Shown: positions 53,066 through 63,113 of the stretch, in pieces
How the letters are laid out: every line of letters begins with the position of its first letter
Numbering within the stretch: position 1 is the first letter of the stretch
Source: a bacterium
Lineage (GTDB): Bacteria; Planctomycetota; Planctomycetia; Kolteriales; Kolteriaceae
Direction: 5' to 3'
Assembly (NCBI GenBank): GCA_019748235.1
Contig: JAIEPU010000105.1
Span: forward strand, 1 to 64,000
Length of the DNA stretch: 64,000 nucleotides
Notes under the pieces: model-generated
What the model was told of the DNA's origin: nothing
Databases searched by the model: none
Seen by the model: the letters and a program-made list of their open reading frames with translations, nothing else
Program-made: the position numbers and the translations under genes

Positions 53066-55705
53066 TCAAGCCGCGCGGCGTTTCCGCATGGGCTGATATG
53101 TCTTCACGCGGTCGATCCAGAGAAGTAGCGATGGAAGGACCGTCATCGAGGCGGCCATCGTCAGAATGCATCCGATGAGCATGATCAATCCCAAACTTCG
53201 AGCACCACGATGCTCTGAGATGAGAAGTGAGCCAAATCCGATCATATTCGTGAATGATGTGAGTAGGACTGCCAGATTCGTTGATCCCATCGATTGAATC
53301 CCCGCTCGTTCGCTGTTAAAGCGGTGGACAATGTGAATGCCGTTATCGACGCTTATACCGATCAAAATCGGAATGCCGATGAAGTTCACCAGGTTGAAGT
53401 GAATGCCCACCAACCCCATCCAGCCGAGCGTCCAAAGAAGAGCCACCGTCATGGGTGTCATCGCCAAAGCGGTTTGGACAATAGACCGGCAATCAAGCCA
53501 AACGATCGCCACCACCGAACCGAGTGCGAGCAGTGATGACAGATAGAAACTTGCCTTCAAATCATTGACGGTGCCGAAGTGAATGATGGGGAACCCAGTC
53601 ACGCCGGGATCGACCGTCCGCAGATCGCTCACGAAATGATCGAGATGTTTGAAATCCCAAATATTCTGCCTCGGATGGACCATCACCAGGAATTTACCGT
53701 TGGGAGACATGAGTAGCGAACGAATCGACTCGGGAAGAGAATCACGGAGAGGCATCTTGTTACCCGCGAGGACCTGACCCAGCGACGTTCGAACTCTACT
53801 AAGAAACGTTTCGATCGAAGTTCGAGTCTTTTGCACGATGGCTGGGTCTGGCGAGCGAAGGCCGTTCGATAGTTCACGCAGATCTTTCGCCAGACGCGCC
53901 ATTCGTTCGGCATCCTTCGGAGAACGGACGCGCGCGAACGGTTCCAGCGCGAGAAGCGCCGAGCTAACACTTGCGAGAGAGTCAGAATCATATGCGACAG
54001 CATTTTCGTGTTCTGGTTGAAGGGGAGACTCGGCGATCCTGCCGCGGAGTTCCTCGCGCCGAGTCGTCGGAACCTTCACGCCATCGAGCACCGAGTGAAC
54101 GACGCCGACCGTCGAGAGTTTTTGTGCGCGCTCCACGACCTTGGGCACGTTGGAAAGGTCGTCCACCACGATCGCGGCAAAGAGAGTCGAATCGCCGTCG
54201 GCGAGAATCTTCTCCTCCCATTTGACCGAAGGGAGATGAGGAGGCTGCAGTTCGAGAACATTGTCGCGAAATCCAACGCGCGGCGCGAGCATCACCCACC
54301 ATGCGGTAGCAACAGCGCACCCGACCACCACGCCAGGCCCAAGGAAACGCTGTGGAACCGGCATGCGAATCGATCGGAGCGGAGTAACGACCAGTGGAGA
54401 TCCGAACATCCGCTCGTGAAGAATGATCATCGCTGGCAAAACAACCGTCATTGAAAGCATGCAGAGGATGACACCGCTGCCCGCGATAAATCCCAGCTGA
54501 TTGAACCCCGGCGAATTAGTCAGCATCGCCGTATAGAAGGCCGCACATGTCGTAAGAGAACCGGTAACGTTTCCATGAGAGGTTGCTTCAAGTGCTCGTC
54601 GCATCGCCGGCTCGGGCGCGGAATGACGGCGTTCCTCCTGGTAACGAGCGATCAAATGAATGCCGAAATCAATGCCGATACCGACGAGCATCGGCGTGAA
54701 CGCCGCACTTAGGAGTGTCAGCTCACCGACCGCAAACGTCGTGAGACCAAACGTCCATGCGATACCCATCGCGAGCGCGATCATCGCATAGGTCGGAAAG
54801 AGCAGGCCTCGCAACCCAATGACGAATGCCACAAAAACGAGGATGCTCGACAAGGCAGTCGACAGAGTCATGTCGCGGCTGCCGATCACCATTTGATCGG
54901 AAAGGAGCACCAGCTTGCCAGTCAAGCCGACCTCGACGTCGGGGAATTCCTTCTCCACTTTCGTGATGACATCGCGAACTTTATCGATCACTTTGTAGAC
55001 GATGTGAAGGGATTGATACTCCTTGGTCGGCAAGAGCCGAATGAAAAGGAACTTCCCACTGTCCGCGCGCAGATATTGACGATCCTTCTCCTCGCGAAGA
55101 AGTGGACTGAGCGAGATATTTGCTTCGGAACCGTCGACGGCACCGCCGATCGCGTTCAATAACAACAGCGCGGAAGAGCCGATTTCCTCTTGCTCATGCT
55201 TGGTCATGATGACGGCGCGAGCCGCAAGGTCGGTCAACATCCGCCGGGCATCACGCAAAACACGGCCCGGCCCCTCGCCGGCGAGAATCGCTGGAAACGC
55301 TCCGGAGGAATCCGCCAAGAGGGAAAGATCCGATTCGGGCATCGCGCGCGTGGCGAGATGAAGCTGTTCGGCGGGTCCGATACTCGCATGAACGGCGGAG
55401 AGTTCTGGAATCTTTCTGAGTTCCTCTTCCAACCGATCGACGCATGCTCGAGATCGAAGCCCATCCCCCTGATTGCTGACAACGACAAAGATTCGTTCTA
55501 AATCGCCGAACTCATCGATTAATTGCTTATGGTCAGAGAGATACTGACTCCCGCGAGCAGCCAACTCTTCGGGACTGGTATTCCAGCGAAGGTATTTCGC
55601 GGAGGAGACCGTGGAGACAAGGGCTAAGATCGCGGAGACGACGATGATGGACTTGGGAATTCGAAAAGGAAGGTATGCGATCAAGTACGACAAACGGCCG
55701 ATCAT
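53066..55705 (-). CDS. RND-superfamily MMPL transporter, HpnN-like
   Basis: An 879-residue RND/MMPL protein with two repeats. Each has one leading helix (SIIVVSAILALVSTVSSA at about 22-40; the second near 455-475), an extracytoplasmic loop domain and a bundle of five helices (for example LSTALSSILVFVAFVIGL, PMLVGIGIDFGIHLIARYQEE; GIPILIGISVDNGIHIVHRF). The paired GIDFGIH and SVDNGIHIVHR segments hold the proton-relay Asp of the family. The architecture matches HpnN-type exporters linked to hopanoid transport, and size and the single-chain form are compatible. The cargo is inferred. It is convergent with the DtxR-family gene. The start is set at ATG 55705 (MIGRLSYL). Confidence 0.88.
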   Translation of the reverse strand: MIGRLSYLIAYLPFRIPKSIIVVSAILALVSTVSSAKYLRWNTSPEELAARGSQYLSDHKQLIDEFGDLERIFVVVSNQGDGLRSRACVDRLEEELRKIPELSAVHASIGPAEQLHLATRAMPESDLSLLADSSGAFPAILAGEGPGRVLRDARRMLTDLAARAVIMTKHEQEEIGSSALLLLNAIGGAVDGSEANISLSPLLREEKDRQYLRADSGKFLFIRLLPTKEYQSLHIVYKVIDKVRDVITKVEKEFPDVEVGLTGKLVLLSDQMVIGSRDMTLSTALSSILVFVAFVIGLRGLLFPTYAMIALAMGIAWTFGLTTFAVGELTLLSAAFTPMLVGIGIDFGIHLIARYQEERRHSAPEPAMRRALEATSHGNVTGSLTTCAAFYTAMLTNSPGFNQLGFIAGSGVILCMLSMTVVLPAMIILHERMFGSPLVVTPLRSIRMPVPQRFLGPGVVVGCAVATAWWVMLAPRVGFRDNVLELQPPHLPSVKWEEKILADGDSTLFAAIVVDDLSNVPKVVERAQKLSTVGVVHSVLDGVKVPTTRREELRGRIAESPLQPEHENAVAYDSDSLASVSSALLALEPFARVRSPKDAERMARLAKDLRELSNGLRSPDPAIVQKTRTSIETFLSRVRTSLGQVLAGNKMPLRDSLPESIRSLLMSPNGKFLVMVHPRQNIWDFKHLDHFVSDLRTVDPGVTGFPIIHFGTVNDLKASFYLSSLLALGSVVAIVWLDCRSIVQTALAMTPMTVALLWTLGWMGLVGIHFNLVNFIGIPILIGISVDNGIHIVHRFNSERAGIQSMGSTNLAVLLTSFTNMIGFGSLLISEHRGARSLGLIMLIGCILTMAASMTVLPSLLLWIDRVKTYQPMRKRRAA

Positions 55706-56244
55706 GCAGTACATCCTTGCTTGGGCCCGTAGACCCTACATCTTCGTCAGGCCGCAAAAAACCTGCAGTTCGCCATTCCTGCAAGCCGATTGCCGTTTAT
55801 CCCGAACCTGAAAGAAGCGGAATCCATTCCCATGACTCGCACTCCCGCGAGCGAAGGCTCCCCATCTTCCCCGGCTTTCGCGAAAAATCAAGCCCATAAA
55901 TCACTCCGCTAATCCTTAGCTGGCAATAAGTTACAACACCGACCAAGATTGCCGTTTCACCGAGCAAAGTACGGGAATTATCGAGCGGAATTGAATAAGA
56001 GGCGCAAAATCGACAACCCGTACCATCGTCAGAACCCTGTCCCGACACGGAACAAGCCACATTTCTAGCCCTTTGGATCGTCTAGTGATTTTGACAATCG
56101 GTCGATGATTGAATTGACCGGAGCGAGTACCGCCCTTACATGTCGCGGTGCTCCAAAGTAAACAGGCCAAACGGATTGATGACCCAACCAGGCCCCTTGC
56201 CGCAAGGGACGTGGTTGTCTCATCGCCGCTGCCAGGAGTCGCGG
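55706..56244. other. Divergent intergenic region upstream of the subtilase
   Basis: About 540 bases between the RND gene (leftward) and the propeller-subtilase (rightward). It contains a small CCTTG-CCG-CAAGG hairpin at about 56197-56209, upstream of the chosen start. No credible gene. Confidence 0.45.
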
Positions 56245-58386
56245 ATGCAAGGCGCGTGTCCACCGAACCCGAATGCGAGACGCGCCATTTCCTGTCGCTC
56301 GCTTCACATCGAGAGTCTTGAAGACCGCTCGATGTTAACCGCCTCTCCCCTTCAAGCACTTTTGGCAATCAGTCCAAAGACTCTTAGTGACACTCCCGCG
56401 CCCCTTCGAATCGATCCCAATTCAAATACCGATACTCAAGGCGAAAAAACGTCAGACATCAGTGCCCAGGCGGCATCCATCGTGTCATGGGCGGGATGGC
56501 AAGACTTTGGGATTTCATCGACCGTCTCCCAAGTCGCAACGAATGCCGACGGGCGACTCGAGACGTTTGCTCTCACGGCAGATGGAAATCTGCTTCATCG
56601 ATGGCAAGTGAAGCCGAACGGCAATTGGTCGAACTGGGAATCCCTCGGAACGGGATACAAGACGTTCGACATCGCAACGAATTCTGACGGTCGGCTTGAA
56701 ATCTTCGCCATCGGCAATGACGGGTCTCTCTACCAGCGCTGGCAAAGCGTCGCGAACGGGGCATGGAACGGCACTTGGTTGAAAACACCAGGTGGATTCA
56801 AATCCGTTGATGTCATCCAAAACCTGGATGGTCGACTCCAAGCTTTCCTCATTAACAACGATGGATCGATCACCACCCGCGCTCAGGTGGTAGCGAACGG
56901 AACGTGGGGCGCGAACACACGCTGGGATGGCTCATTTCAAACAATCAAAACAGAGCGTGACGCTGACGGCCGATTGGACACCTTCGCGCTAGGCACTGAT
57001 GGAGTCATTAATCAGCGGTGGCAAAACAGCCTCAACGGGAGCTGGTCCAGTTTTCAGCGATGGGCGGGAACATACAAAAGTTTCGACGTCATCGATAATG
57101 CCGATGGAAGACTCGAACTGTTCGCCCTCGGAACGGATAATGCCCTTTATCAACGATGGCAGCTCAGCCCCAATAGCGTGTGGGGAAGCATTCAAAAGCT
57201 TGGTGGAAGCTATAACGAAGTCGATTTGTTCCGTGCTAGTGACGGACGATTGCAACTTTTTGTCGTCAACACCGCGAATCGGCTGTCGATGCGATCACAG
57301 ATCAGTCCAGGAACCGCTTGGAATGCATGGACCGATATCGGCGGCACGACAGGAGGCGTCGTTATTGGGCAAAATCTGGACGGCAGGTTCGAAGTATTTG
57401 CGAACAGTTCGTCCGGCAGACTCATTCGCAATGTTCAGAATGTCACCGTCCTCGCCAAGGACTATAGCTCTGCATGGAACATCGATAATCTCAAGGCTCA
57501 AGACGTTTGGAATTCCGGCTATAGCGGCAAGGGAATCATCGTTGCCGTCCTTGATACAGGCATTCAACTCAATCATCCGGATCTCGTTGACAATGTTTGG
57601 ACCAACTACGGAGAGATCCCGAATAACGGGATCGATGATGACAAGAATGGTTATGTGGATGACGTGAACGGCTGGGATTTCGTCAATCTCGACAACACCC
57701 CGTCTGATGTCAACGGGCACGGCACCTTCGTGGCAGGAGAAATTGCTGGCGAGAGCAATGGATTTGGAGTGACCGGACTCGCCCCCAATGTCACGCTGAT
57801 GCCGCTTCAGGTGTTGAACAATGCAGGCACCGGATCGAGCAACGACTTGGCGAAGGCCATTCGCTACGCCGTCGATAATGGCGCCCAGATTATTAACGTC
57901 AGCATCGGTGGTTCCGAGAATAACCCACTGGTGACCAACGCCATTGGCTATGCCCAGAGTAAGGGAGTCTTCATCGTCGCCGCATCCGGTAACGACTCAG
58001 CGAAGAGCCCGAGCTATCCCGCCGTCTATAGTAAGACCTATTCGAATGTACTTTCTGTTGGTGCCTATGATGTCAACGGAAACGTCCTTGCGACAGCCAA
58101 TAAGGTCGGTTCCACCGGCGCGGTTCAAGTAGATGCACCGGGAGTCGATATCTACAGCACCACGACCCAGAGCGGATATCGATTCATGACGGGCACGAGC
58201 ATGGCCGCCCCCGAAGTGACGGGAATTGCCGCCCTTTTACTCTCAGCAAAACCGAATCTCCGTCCTGATCAATTGCGGAGCATCATTACCCAGTCTGTAA
58301 CGAAGAAGATCACCGGTTCGGACAGTATCGGCGCCGTCAACGCGAAGGCGGCTCTCGACCTCGCCCTATCGGGCAAATTCGGTTAA
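56245..58386 (+). CDS. Secreted S8 subtilase with N-terminal seven-bladed PLL/tectonin-like propeller
   Basis: A 713-residue protein if started at ATG 56245, which has AGGAG seven bases upstream; the ORF-track start at 56140 is less likely. Residues 20-31 (LHIESLEDRSML) match the N-terminal tag of many planctomycete exported giant proteins. Residues about 80-400 contain seven repeats of the type ADGRLEtFALGTDGxLyqRWQ, one per propeller blade. The subtilase domain follows with the triad in VLDTGIQLNHPDL (Asp437), NGHGTFVAG (His492) and GTSMAAPE (Ser652). The propeller probably binds glycans or surface ligands and directs the protease. No obvious propeptide-inhibitor domain is present, the propeller occupying that place. 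Confidence 0.9.
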   Translation: MQGACPPNPNARRAISCRSLHIESLEDRSMLTASPLQALLAISPKTLSDTPAPLRIDPNSNTDTQGEKTSDISAQAASIVSWAGWQDFGISSTVSQVATNADGRLETFALTADGNLLHRWQVKPNGNWSNWESLGTGYKTFDIATNSDGRLEIFAIGNDGSLYQRWQSVANGAWNGTWLKTPGGFKSVDVIQNLDGRLQAFLINNDGSITTRAQVVANGTWGANTRWDGSFQTIKTERDADGRLDTFALGTDGVINQRWQNSLNGSWSSFQRWAGTYKSFDVIDNADGRLELFALGTDNALYQRWQLSPNSVWGSIQKLGGSYNEVDLFRASDGRLQLFVVNTANRLSMRSQISPGTAWNAWTDIGGTTGGVVIGQNLDGRFEVFANSSSGRLIRNVQNVTVLAKDYSSAWNIDNLKAQDVWNSGYSGKGIIVAVLDTGIQLNHPDLVDNVWTNYGEIPNNGIDDDKNGYVDDVNGWDFVNLDNTPSDVNGHGTFVAGEIAGESNGFGVTGLAPNVTLMPLQVLNNAGTGSSNDLAKAIRYAVDNGAQIINVSIGGSENNPLVTNAIGYAQSKGVFIVAASGNDSAKSPSYPAVYSKTYSNVLSVGAYDVNGNVLATANKVGSTGAVQVDAPGVDIYSTTTQSGYRFMTGTSMAAPEVTGIAALLLSAKPNLRPDQLRSIITQSVTKKITGSDSIGAVNAKAALDLALSGKFG

Positions 58387-58486
58387 GCCAAAATCAATCC
58401 GAGCATGTGCGCAAATGAAAAGAGCGGTCCCCAATCGGCGACCACCCTTTAGCGTTTTAATCGATCATTCGAACGCACGAGCGCGC

Positions 58487-59323
58487 TTACATCGACATCA
58501 AATAGTCGCCACCGAACCACGGATCGTAGTCGGTCTCGAACTTATTGAGCCAACGGATCAGAGCGGCGAACTGGAATGGGTAACGGTGCGGCTGCGTGTA
58601 AACAGCTCGAGCCTGCCGCGCGCTTTCGGCGGGAACCGGATGAACTTTCTTGCCGGTCGCGTAAGCCTTCAAGTTGACATTACACGTCCGCTCCATGTCG
58701 AGCATGTCAATCAATGCCTGCTCCACGTTTGCCCCGCCCGTGAGCAGCCCGTGATTCTGAAGCACGAGCGATCTCTTATTGCCGAGAGCTTTCGCAATAC
58801 CCATCGCGTAGTCACTATCGAGCACCACGCCTCCGTACTCCGTGTGGAGAACGTGATCTTCGAAGAACGAGCAGCCGACTTGATCAAGCGGCTCAAGCTC
58901 AATCCCGAGGGCGGAGAACGCCGTTCCGCCGGGGGGATGCGTATGGCATGCACAGTTAACGTCTGGCCGTAGCTGGTGAATGGCTGAGTGTATGCAGAAT
59001 CCGGCGAAGTTGATCATCGTCCCGCCGTCGATGATCTCTCCATGATGATTAACGAGGACGAGGTTATCCGCTCGTACTTCATGGAAGTATAGACCGAAGG
59101 GGTTCACCCAGAAATAGTCCGGCGCTCCAGGCACCCGAAGGCTAATATGACCGGCGATGCCATCATCGAGTCCCATCCGGGCGATGATCCGATAAGCGGC
59201 CGCTAACTTGACTCGCTCACGCTTGGCTTGTTCGGTGTTCGCGAGCTTGATAACCCGTGCTCGTTCTTCTTCGTTGTTACTGACCGCTGTGTGGCTGATC
59301 AGATCGGGTGCGACCGTGGCCAT
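58487..59323 (-). CDS. Class II aldolase/adducin-family protein
   Basis: A 278-residue member of the zinc-dependent class II aldolase/adducin family. HTHPPGGTAFSALG carries the zinc-binding His pair, and VLQNHGLLTGGANVEQA carries the third histidine and conserved glycine. The preceding GIAGHISLRVPGAPDYFWVNPFG is the classic N-terminal block. Family members are fuculose- or ribulose-phosphate aldolases, decarboxylases or non-catalytic homologues, so the substrate is open. The start at ATG 59323 has AAGGGGA before it. It is convergent with the subtilase and divergent from the VWA gene. Confidence 0.9.
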   Translation of the reverse strand: MATVAPDLISHTAVSNNEEERARVIKLANTEQAKRERVKLAAAYRIIARMGLDDGIAGHISLRVPGAPDYFWVNPFGLYFHEVRADNLVLVNHHGEIIDGGTMINFAGFCIHSAIHQLRPDVNCACHTHPPGGTAFSALGIELEPLDQVGCSFFEDHVLHTEYGGVVLDSDYAMGIAKALGNKRSLVLQNHGLLTGGANVEQALIDMLDMERTCNVNLKAYATGKKVHPVPAESARQARAVYTQPHRYPFQFAALIRWLNKFETDYDPWFGGDYLMSM

Positions 59324-59601
59324 GTGATTCCCCTTCACGACAATTCTGCAAAAGTCTCCCCCCACTATTACCCGCGACCGGCAAATCGGGCGACGAAAAA
59401 AATGGGAGTTCGATTCTTTTCACCCACCTGTTTGAAATCCCGCGCCGTTCGGCCTCCTCGTAGAATGGCTCTTGAGACTATGATGATTGTATTCGCAGGG
59501 TCCGAAATCCGGACGACGCCTGGCTCAAGGTGATCCAACCGTCTGTCCAGGCGTCACTTGCGTATGAACTGTTTCCAGAACATCGAGTTGCAGCGAGCGT
59601 T

Positions 59602-61770
59602 ATGACCGTTGACCCTATCGTTCATTGGTCATTCGTGTCGTTAATCGGCATCGCGCTTCTCCTCTTTTCATTTTGGACTTACCCGAAAGGTGTTCGCGGT
59701 CGGCGACTACTCCTCATTCTTCGCACCCTTGCGATTCTCGTGCTCCTCTTCATCATGTTTCGGCCCAGTATTATTTACACCCATCAAGAACAGCTCTCCT
59801 CCACACTTCTCATGCTGGTCGATGAATCGCGGAGTATGCAGCTTGCTGATGAAACGGCCGGTCGCACACGTTGGGACGCGGTGACCAAAGATCTGACTGA
59901 TTCGCAGGCACCCATCGAACGTCTGCAACAGAAAGTCAACATTCGTTGGTTCGGATTTGGATCAAGCCTTGCTGAAGCCTCGAAGCAGGCGATTGTCGAT
60001 GCGAAACCGATCGAGGAACGAACCGCGATCGGAGACGCCCTTGATCAAGCACGCAGACAACTTGCCGGCGAACGAGTCGCGGGAGTGATCCTCTTCAGCG
60101 ATGGAACGAACACAGCGGGCATCTCTCCCGCCCAGGTCGCGAAGCAATTCCGTTCCACCAAAACGCCGATCCACACTTTCGGCTATGGCCAGGAAGTCGT
60201 CTCGGAACAAGCACGCGACCTCATTGCACGATCGATCCGAACGAATCCGACCGTCTTCGCAAAAAATCGTCTTCCCGTGACGGGTGAATTCGACATCGCG
60301 GGCTTCGCGAATCAACCGATTAGTATTCGCCTCCTCTTCAACGACGTCGAGCAGGCAAAGGGGGAGTTTCGCTCCCCAGCCGAGGCGAGCCGCTTACTCG
60401 CGGACCTTCAAGCGGTCCCCACGATTCCTGGCGATCTCAAAGTCACCCTCGAAGCAAGCGCAACCGGCGACCGGCAAACGAGCAATAACTCGGTCAGCAC
60501 CTGGGTGACGGTCCTATCGGGTGGCATCAGCGTGCTCGAAATCGAGGGGAAGTATCGGTTCTGGGAACCGAAGTACGTTCGTTGGGCGCTCGATCAGTCG
60601 GCCGACATCGAACTATCGCAAATCTTTCTCCTCAACGAGGGAGGGAATCGTGCGACGCTTCCCGACGAATTGATTCAACCAGGAAGATTCGACGTCATCA
60701 TTCTCGGCGATATTGCGTCGTCCCAGCTTTCACCAGAACAAATCACGAAGATCGCAAGTCTCGTCAAAGATCGTGGCACCGGCTTCATGATGATGGGGGG
60801 CTACGATTCATTTGGACCAGGGGGCTGGGGAACATCACCACTCGCCGGCGTCCTCCCTGTTGACGTTCAACCGGGAGACGGACAACTTCAGGGTCAGTTG
60901 CCGATGATCCCGACCGACATTGGCCTGCGCCACTTCATCATGCGGCTTGCCAATACACCCGAGGCAAATCTGGCGATTTGGAAACAACTCAAACCTCTGG
61001 ACGGCGCGAGCCGTTGGTCTGGGTTGAAGCCGGCCGCACAACTCCTCGCCACGTCAAACAACAAATTGCCGATGCTCGCCGCTCAAACCGTCGGCGCGGG
61101 GCGTTCGATCGCCTTCGCGGGAGATACCACCTGGCGATGGCGAAAGGACAAGACAGGAATCGGCTATCACGCCCGGTTCTGGCGACAGCTCATTCTTTGG
61201 CTCGCGAAGAAAGAGGACTCCGGCTCACCAAGCTTAAAAGTATCTCTCCCCACGCGCCGACTTTCCCTTGGTCAAAGTCTTCCGATTTCCATTCATGCCC
61301 ATGAAGCCGATGGTGCTCCCATCACCAAGGCGACCGTGACCGCTTCGGTGGAGACTCCTGACGGAAAGAAAGTCCCGCTCGAAATCTTTCAACAGGGAGA
61401 GAGTTTTCAGGGGACCTTTTGGCAAACCGACGCGGTCGGGGACTTCACGCTCGAGGTAACGGGAAAGTCAGGGGAACGGGACCTGGGCACGACGAAGGTC
61501 AAGTTTCTGGTCTTTTCGGAAGATGCCGAATCGCAGCAGCCAGCGGCCGATCTCACCTTGCTGCAGAACATCGCCAAGACGACGGGGGGAGAATTCCATC
61601 GGCATTTGGAGCTCGCCGACTTCCTCCAGTCGCTCGACAAAAAAGATCTCAACTTGGAAGTCTCTCAGCCGATCGTCGTCACGCTTTGGGATCGCTGGGA
61701 AGTGCTGACCCTTTTCCTCGTTCTGATGACGATCGAATGGATCGCTCGCAAACGGTTCGGAATGGTTTGA
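59602..61770 (+). CDS. Membrane-anchored VWA / glutamine-amidotransferase-like protein
   Basis: A protein of about 722 residues. Two N-terminal helices (HWSFVSLIGIALLLFSFW and LLILRTLAILVLLFIMF) precede a VWA-like domain (about 65-210) whose metal site is represented by LLMLVDESRSMQL (D-x-S-x-S form) and VILFSDGTNTAG. A beta-rich region and a GATase-1-like flavodoxin-type domain (about 320-520: ISVLEIEGKYRFWEP, GGYDSFGPGGW, AGRSIAFAGDTTWRW) follow. One C-terminal helix (VLTLFLVLMTIEWIA) is at the end. Similar proteins are common in Planctomycetes near MoxR/BatA loci; here no MoxR gene is adjacent. The start is uncertain: GTG 59530 in the ORF track is possible, but Met at 59602 fits the first helix better. 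Confidence 0.8.
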   Translation: MTVDPIVHWSFVSLIGIALLLFSFWTYPKGVRGRRLLLILRTLAILVLLFIMFRPSIIYTHQEQLSSTLLMLVDESRSMQLADETAGRTRWDAVTKDLTDSQAPIERLQQKVNIRWFGFGSSLAEASKQAIVDAKPIEERTAIGDALDQARRQLAGERVAGVILFSDGTNTAGISPAQVAKQFRSTKTPIHTFGYGQEVVSEQARDLIARSIRTNPTVFAKNRLPVTGEFDIAGFANQPISIRLLFNDVEQAKGEFRSPAEASRLLADLQAVPTIPGDLKVTLEASATGDRQTSNNSVSTWVTVLSGGISVLEIEGKYRFWEPKYVRWALDQSADIELSQIFLLNEGGNRATLPDELIQPGRFDVIILGDIASSQLSPEQITKIASLVKDRGTGFMMMGGYDSFGPGGWGTSPLAGVLPVDVQPGDGQLQGQLPMIPTDIGLRHFIMRLANTPEANLAIWKQLKPLDGASRWSGLKPAAQLLATSNNKLPMLAAQTVGAGRSIAFAGDTTWRWRKDKTGIGYHARFWRQLILWLAKKEDSGSPSLKVSLPTRRLSLGQSLPISIHAHEADGAPITKATVTASVETPDGKKVPLEIFQQGESFQGTFWQTDAVGDFTLEVTGKSGERDLGTTKVKFLVFSEDAESQQPAADLTLLQNIAKTTGGEFHRHLELADFLQSLDKKDLNLEVSQPIVVTLWDRWEVLTLFLVLMTIEWIARKRFGMV

Positions 61771-61944
61771 CCCCTCCCCGCTTGTTTCGCCGAGTAATTG
61801 GCGGATCAGGTCTCTCGAATCGAACTTCAGTAGCCCTCGGCTTGGTGCATTGATAGTTTGTGCGATACGCGGACAATAAGAGTAGTGGATCGTCCACGGC
61901 ATGATCCCCGCGAAGCGTCATCACCCCTTTCAGGAATCGGTCGC

Positions 61945-62790
61945 ATGAGACGTCGGCAGACACGATCGGAGATTTTGGCCCGTTTTCGCGCTTTGATGGC
62001 CGAGGGTAAACCGATCATCGGCGGCGGCGCGGGGACCGGCATCAGTGCTAAATGTGCTGAGGCGGGGGGGATCGACCTCATCATCATCTATAACTCGGGC
62101 CGATTCCGCATGGCCGGACGCGGCTCCCTCTCAGGCTTGATGCCGTACGGCGACGCGAATCAGATCGTCGTCGATATGTCGCGCGAAGTCCTTCCCATCG
62201 TTCAAAAGACTCCTGTCCTCGCCGGCGTGTGTGGCACCGACCCGTTTCGGCAGATGGACCATTTCCTTGCCGAGATCAAATCGCTCGGCTTCGCGGGGGT
62301 CCAAAACTTCCCCACCGTCGGGCTCATCGACGGCGTCTTCCGTCAGAACTTGGAAGAGACCGGAATGAGCTATGACCTCGAGATCGACATGATCCGCCAA
62401 GCGAATGAGCTCGACCTCTTGACCTGTCCTTATGTCTTCAACGAGCACGATGCCGCTCGCATGACCGAGGCAGGCGCGGACATCTTAATCCCGCACATGG
62501 GGCTCACCACTTCGGGCACGATCGGCGCGAAGACGCATCTTACGCTCGAAGACTGCGTGAAGCCGATCCAGGCGATGTACGATGCCGCGGTCAAGGTCCG
62601 CTCCGACATCATCGTCCTCTGCCACGGCGGCCCGATCGCGATGCCGGAAGATGCCAAGTACATCCTCGAGAACACCAAAGGCATTGCCGGCTTCTTCGGG
62701 GCATCGAGCATGGAACGACTTCCGACCGAACCCGCCATCACCGGCCAAGTGAAGGCGTTCAAGGACCTGACCATCGCATTGCCGGAATAG
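61945..62790 (+). CDS. PEP-hydrolase-family TIM-barrel protein
   Basis: A 281-residue TIM barrel. The ATG at 61945 has AGGA upstream and matches family length. Conserved blocks are [67 protein letters not shown] and [16 protein letters not shown]. This is the phosphoenolpyruvate-hydrolase-like / TIM-barrel signal-transduction family (PF09370 type), related to PEP mutase/isocitrate-lyase folds. In many genomes it is paired with a Tm-1-like ATP-binding gene; none is adjacent here. Catalytic activity is poorly defined for the family. Confidence 0.87.
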   Translation: MRRRQTRSEILARFRALMAEGKPIIGGGAGTGISAKCAEAGGIDLIIIYNSGRFRMAGRGSLSGLMPYGDANQIVVDMSREVLPIVQKTPVLAGVCGTDPFRQMDHFLAEIKSLGFAGVQNFPTVGLIDGVFRQNLEETGMSYDLEIDMIRQANELDLLTCPYVFNEHDAARMTEAGADILIPHMGLTTSGTIGAKTHLTLEDCVKPIQAMYDAAVKVRSDIIVLCHGGPIAMPEDAKYILENTKGIAGFFGASSMERLPTEPAITGQVKAFKDLTIALPE

Positions 62791-62850
62791 TGGATTGGTA
62801 AAAGTCGAATCCGATCGCGGCGTCTTATTGTCCCGCGGGTTCTGCAGTCC

Positions 62851-62897
62851 GGGTGGCCCCGACAACTCGTTGTCGGGGTTGCGAAGCAACAAGAGGG
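62851..62897 (+). repeat. 47-nt palindromic repeat, copy 1
   Basis: Begins GGGTGG, then a ten-base stem CCCCGACAAC/GTTGTCGGGG with a TC loop, a second small hairpin TTGC-GAA-GCAA, and the tail CAAGAGGG. Copy 2 lies 60 bases away, inverted. The flanks differ, so the repeat is a discrete unit. Confidence 0.85.
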
Positions 62898-62957
62898 CTA
62901 TTGACTTGGTGCATCCAACGATATCGAACACGTCAGCAATTGCTCGAAAACAGCATT

Positions 62958-63004
62958 CCCTCTTGTGCCTTCGGCATCCAGACAACAAGTTGTCTGGACC
63001 ACCC
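62958..63004 (-). repeat. 47-nt palindromic repeat, copy 2 (inverted)
   Basis: Read on the minus strand it begins GGGTGG, stem TCCAGACAAC/GTTGTCTGGA, second hairpin TGCC-GAA-GGCA, tail CAAGAGGG. It has the same length and layout as copy 1. The base changes inside both stems are paired, so the secondary structure is kept. Confidence 0.85.
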
Positions 63005-63113
63005 GATCGGCATTTGTATGCGAGGTCGGATACTAAGAGACACTCGCGCTGGCCATTCATGCATCGATTGGACCACTCATCAAATCACTCACTCACACAC
63101 AGGAACCGCACGC

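Noticed and set aside
62851-63004. CRISPR-like repeats
   Set aside because: Only two units, inverted, with covarying stems and no regular spacers. REP/REPIN-type element is the better reading.
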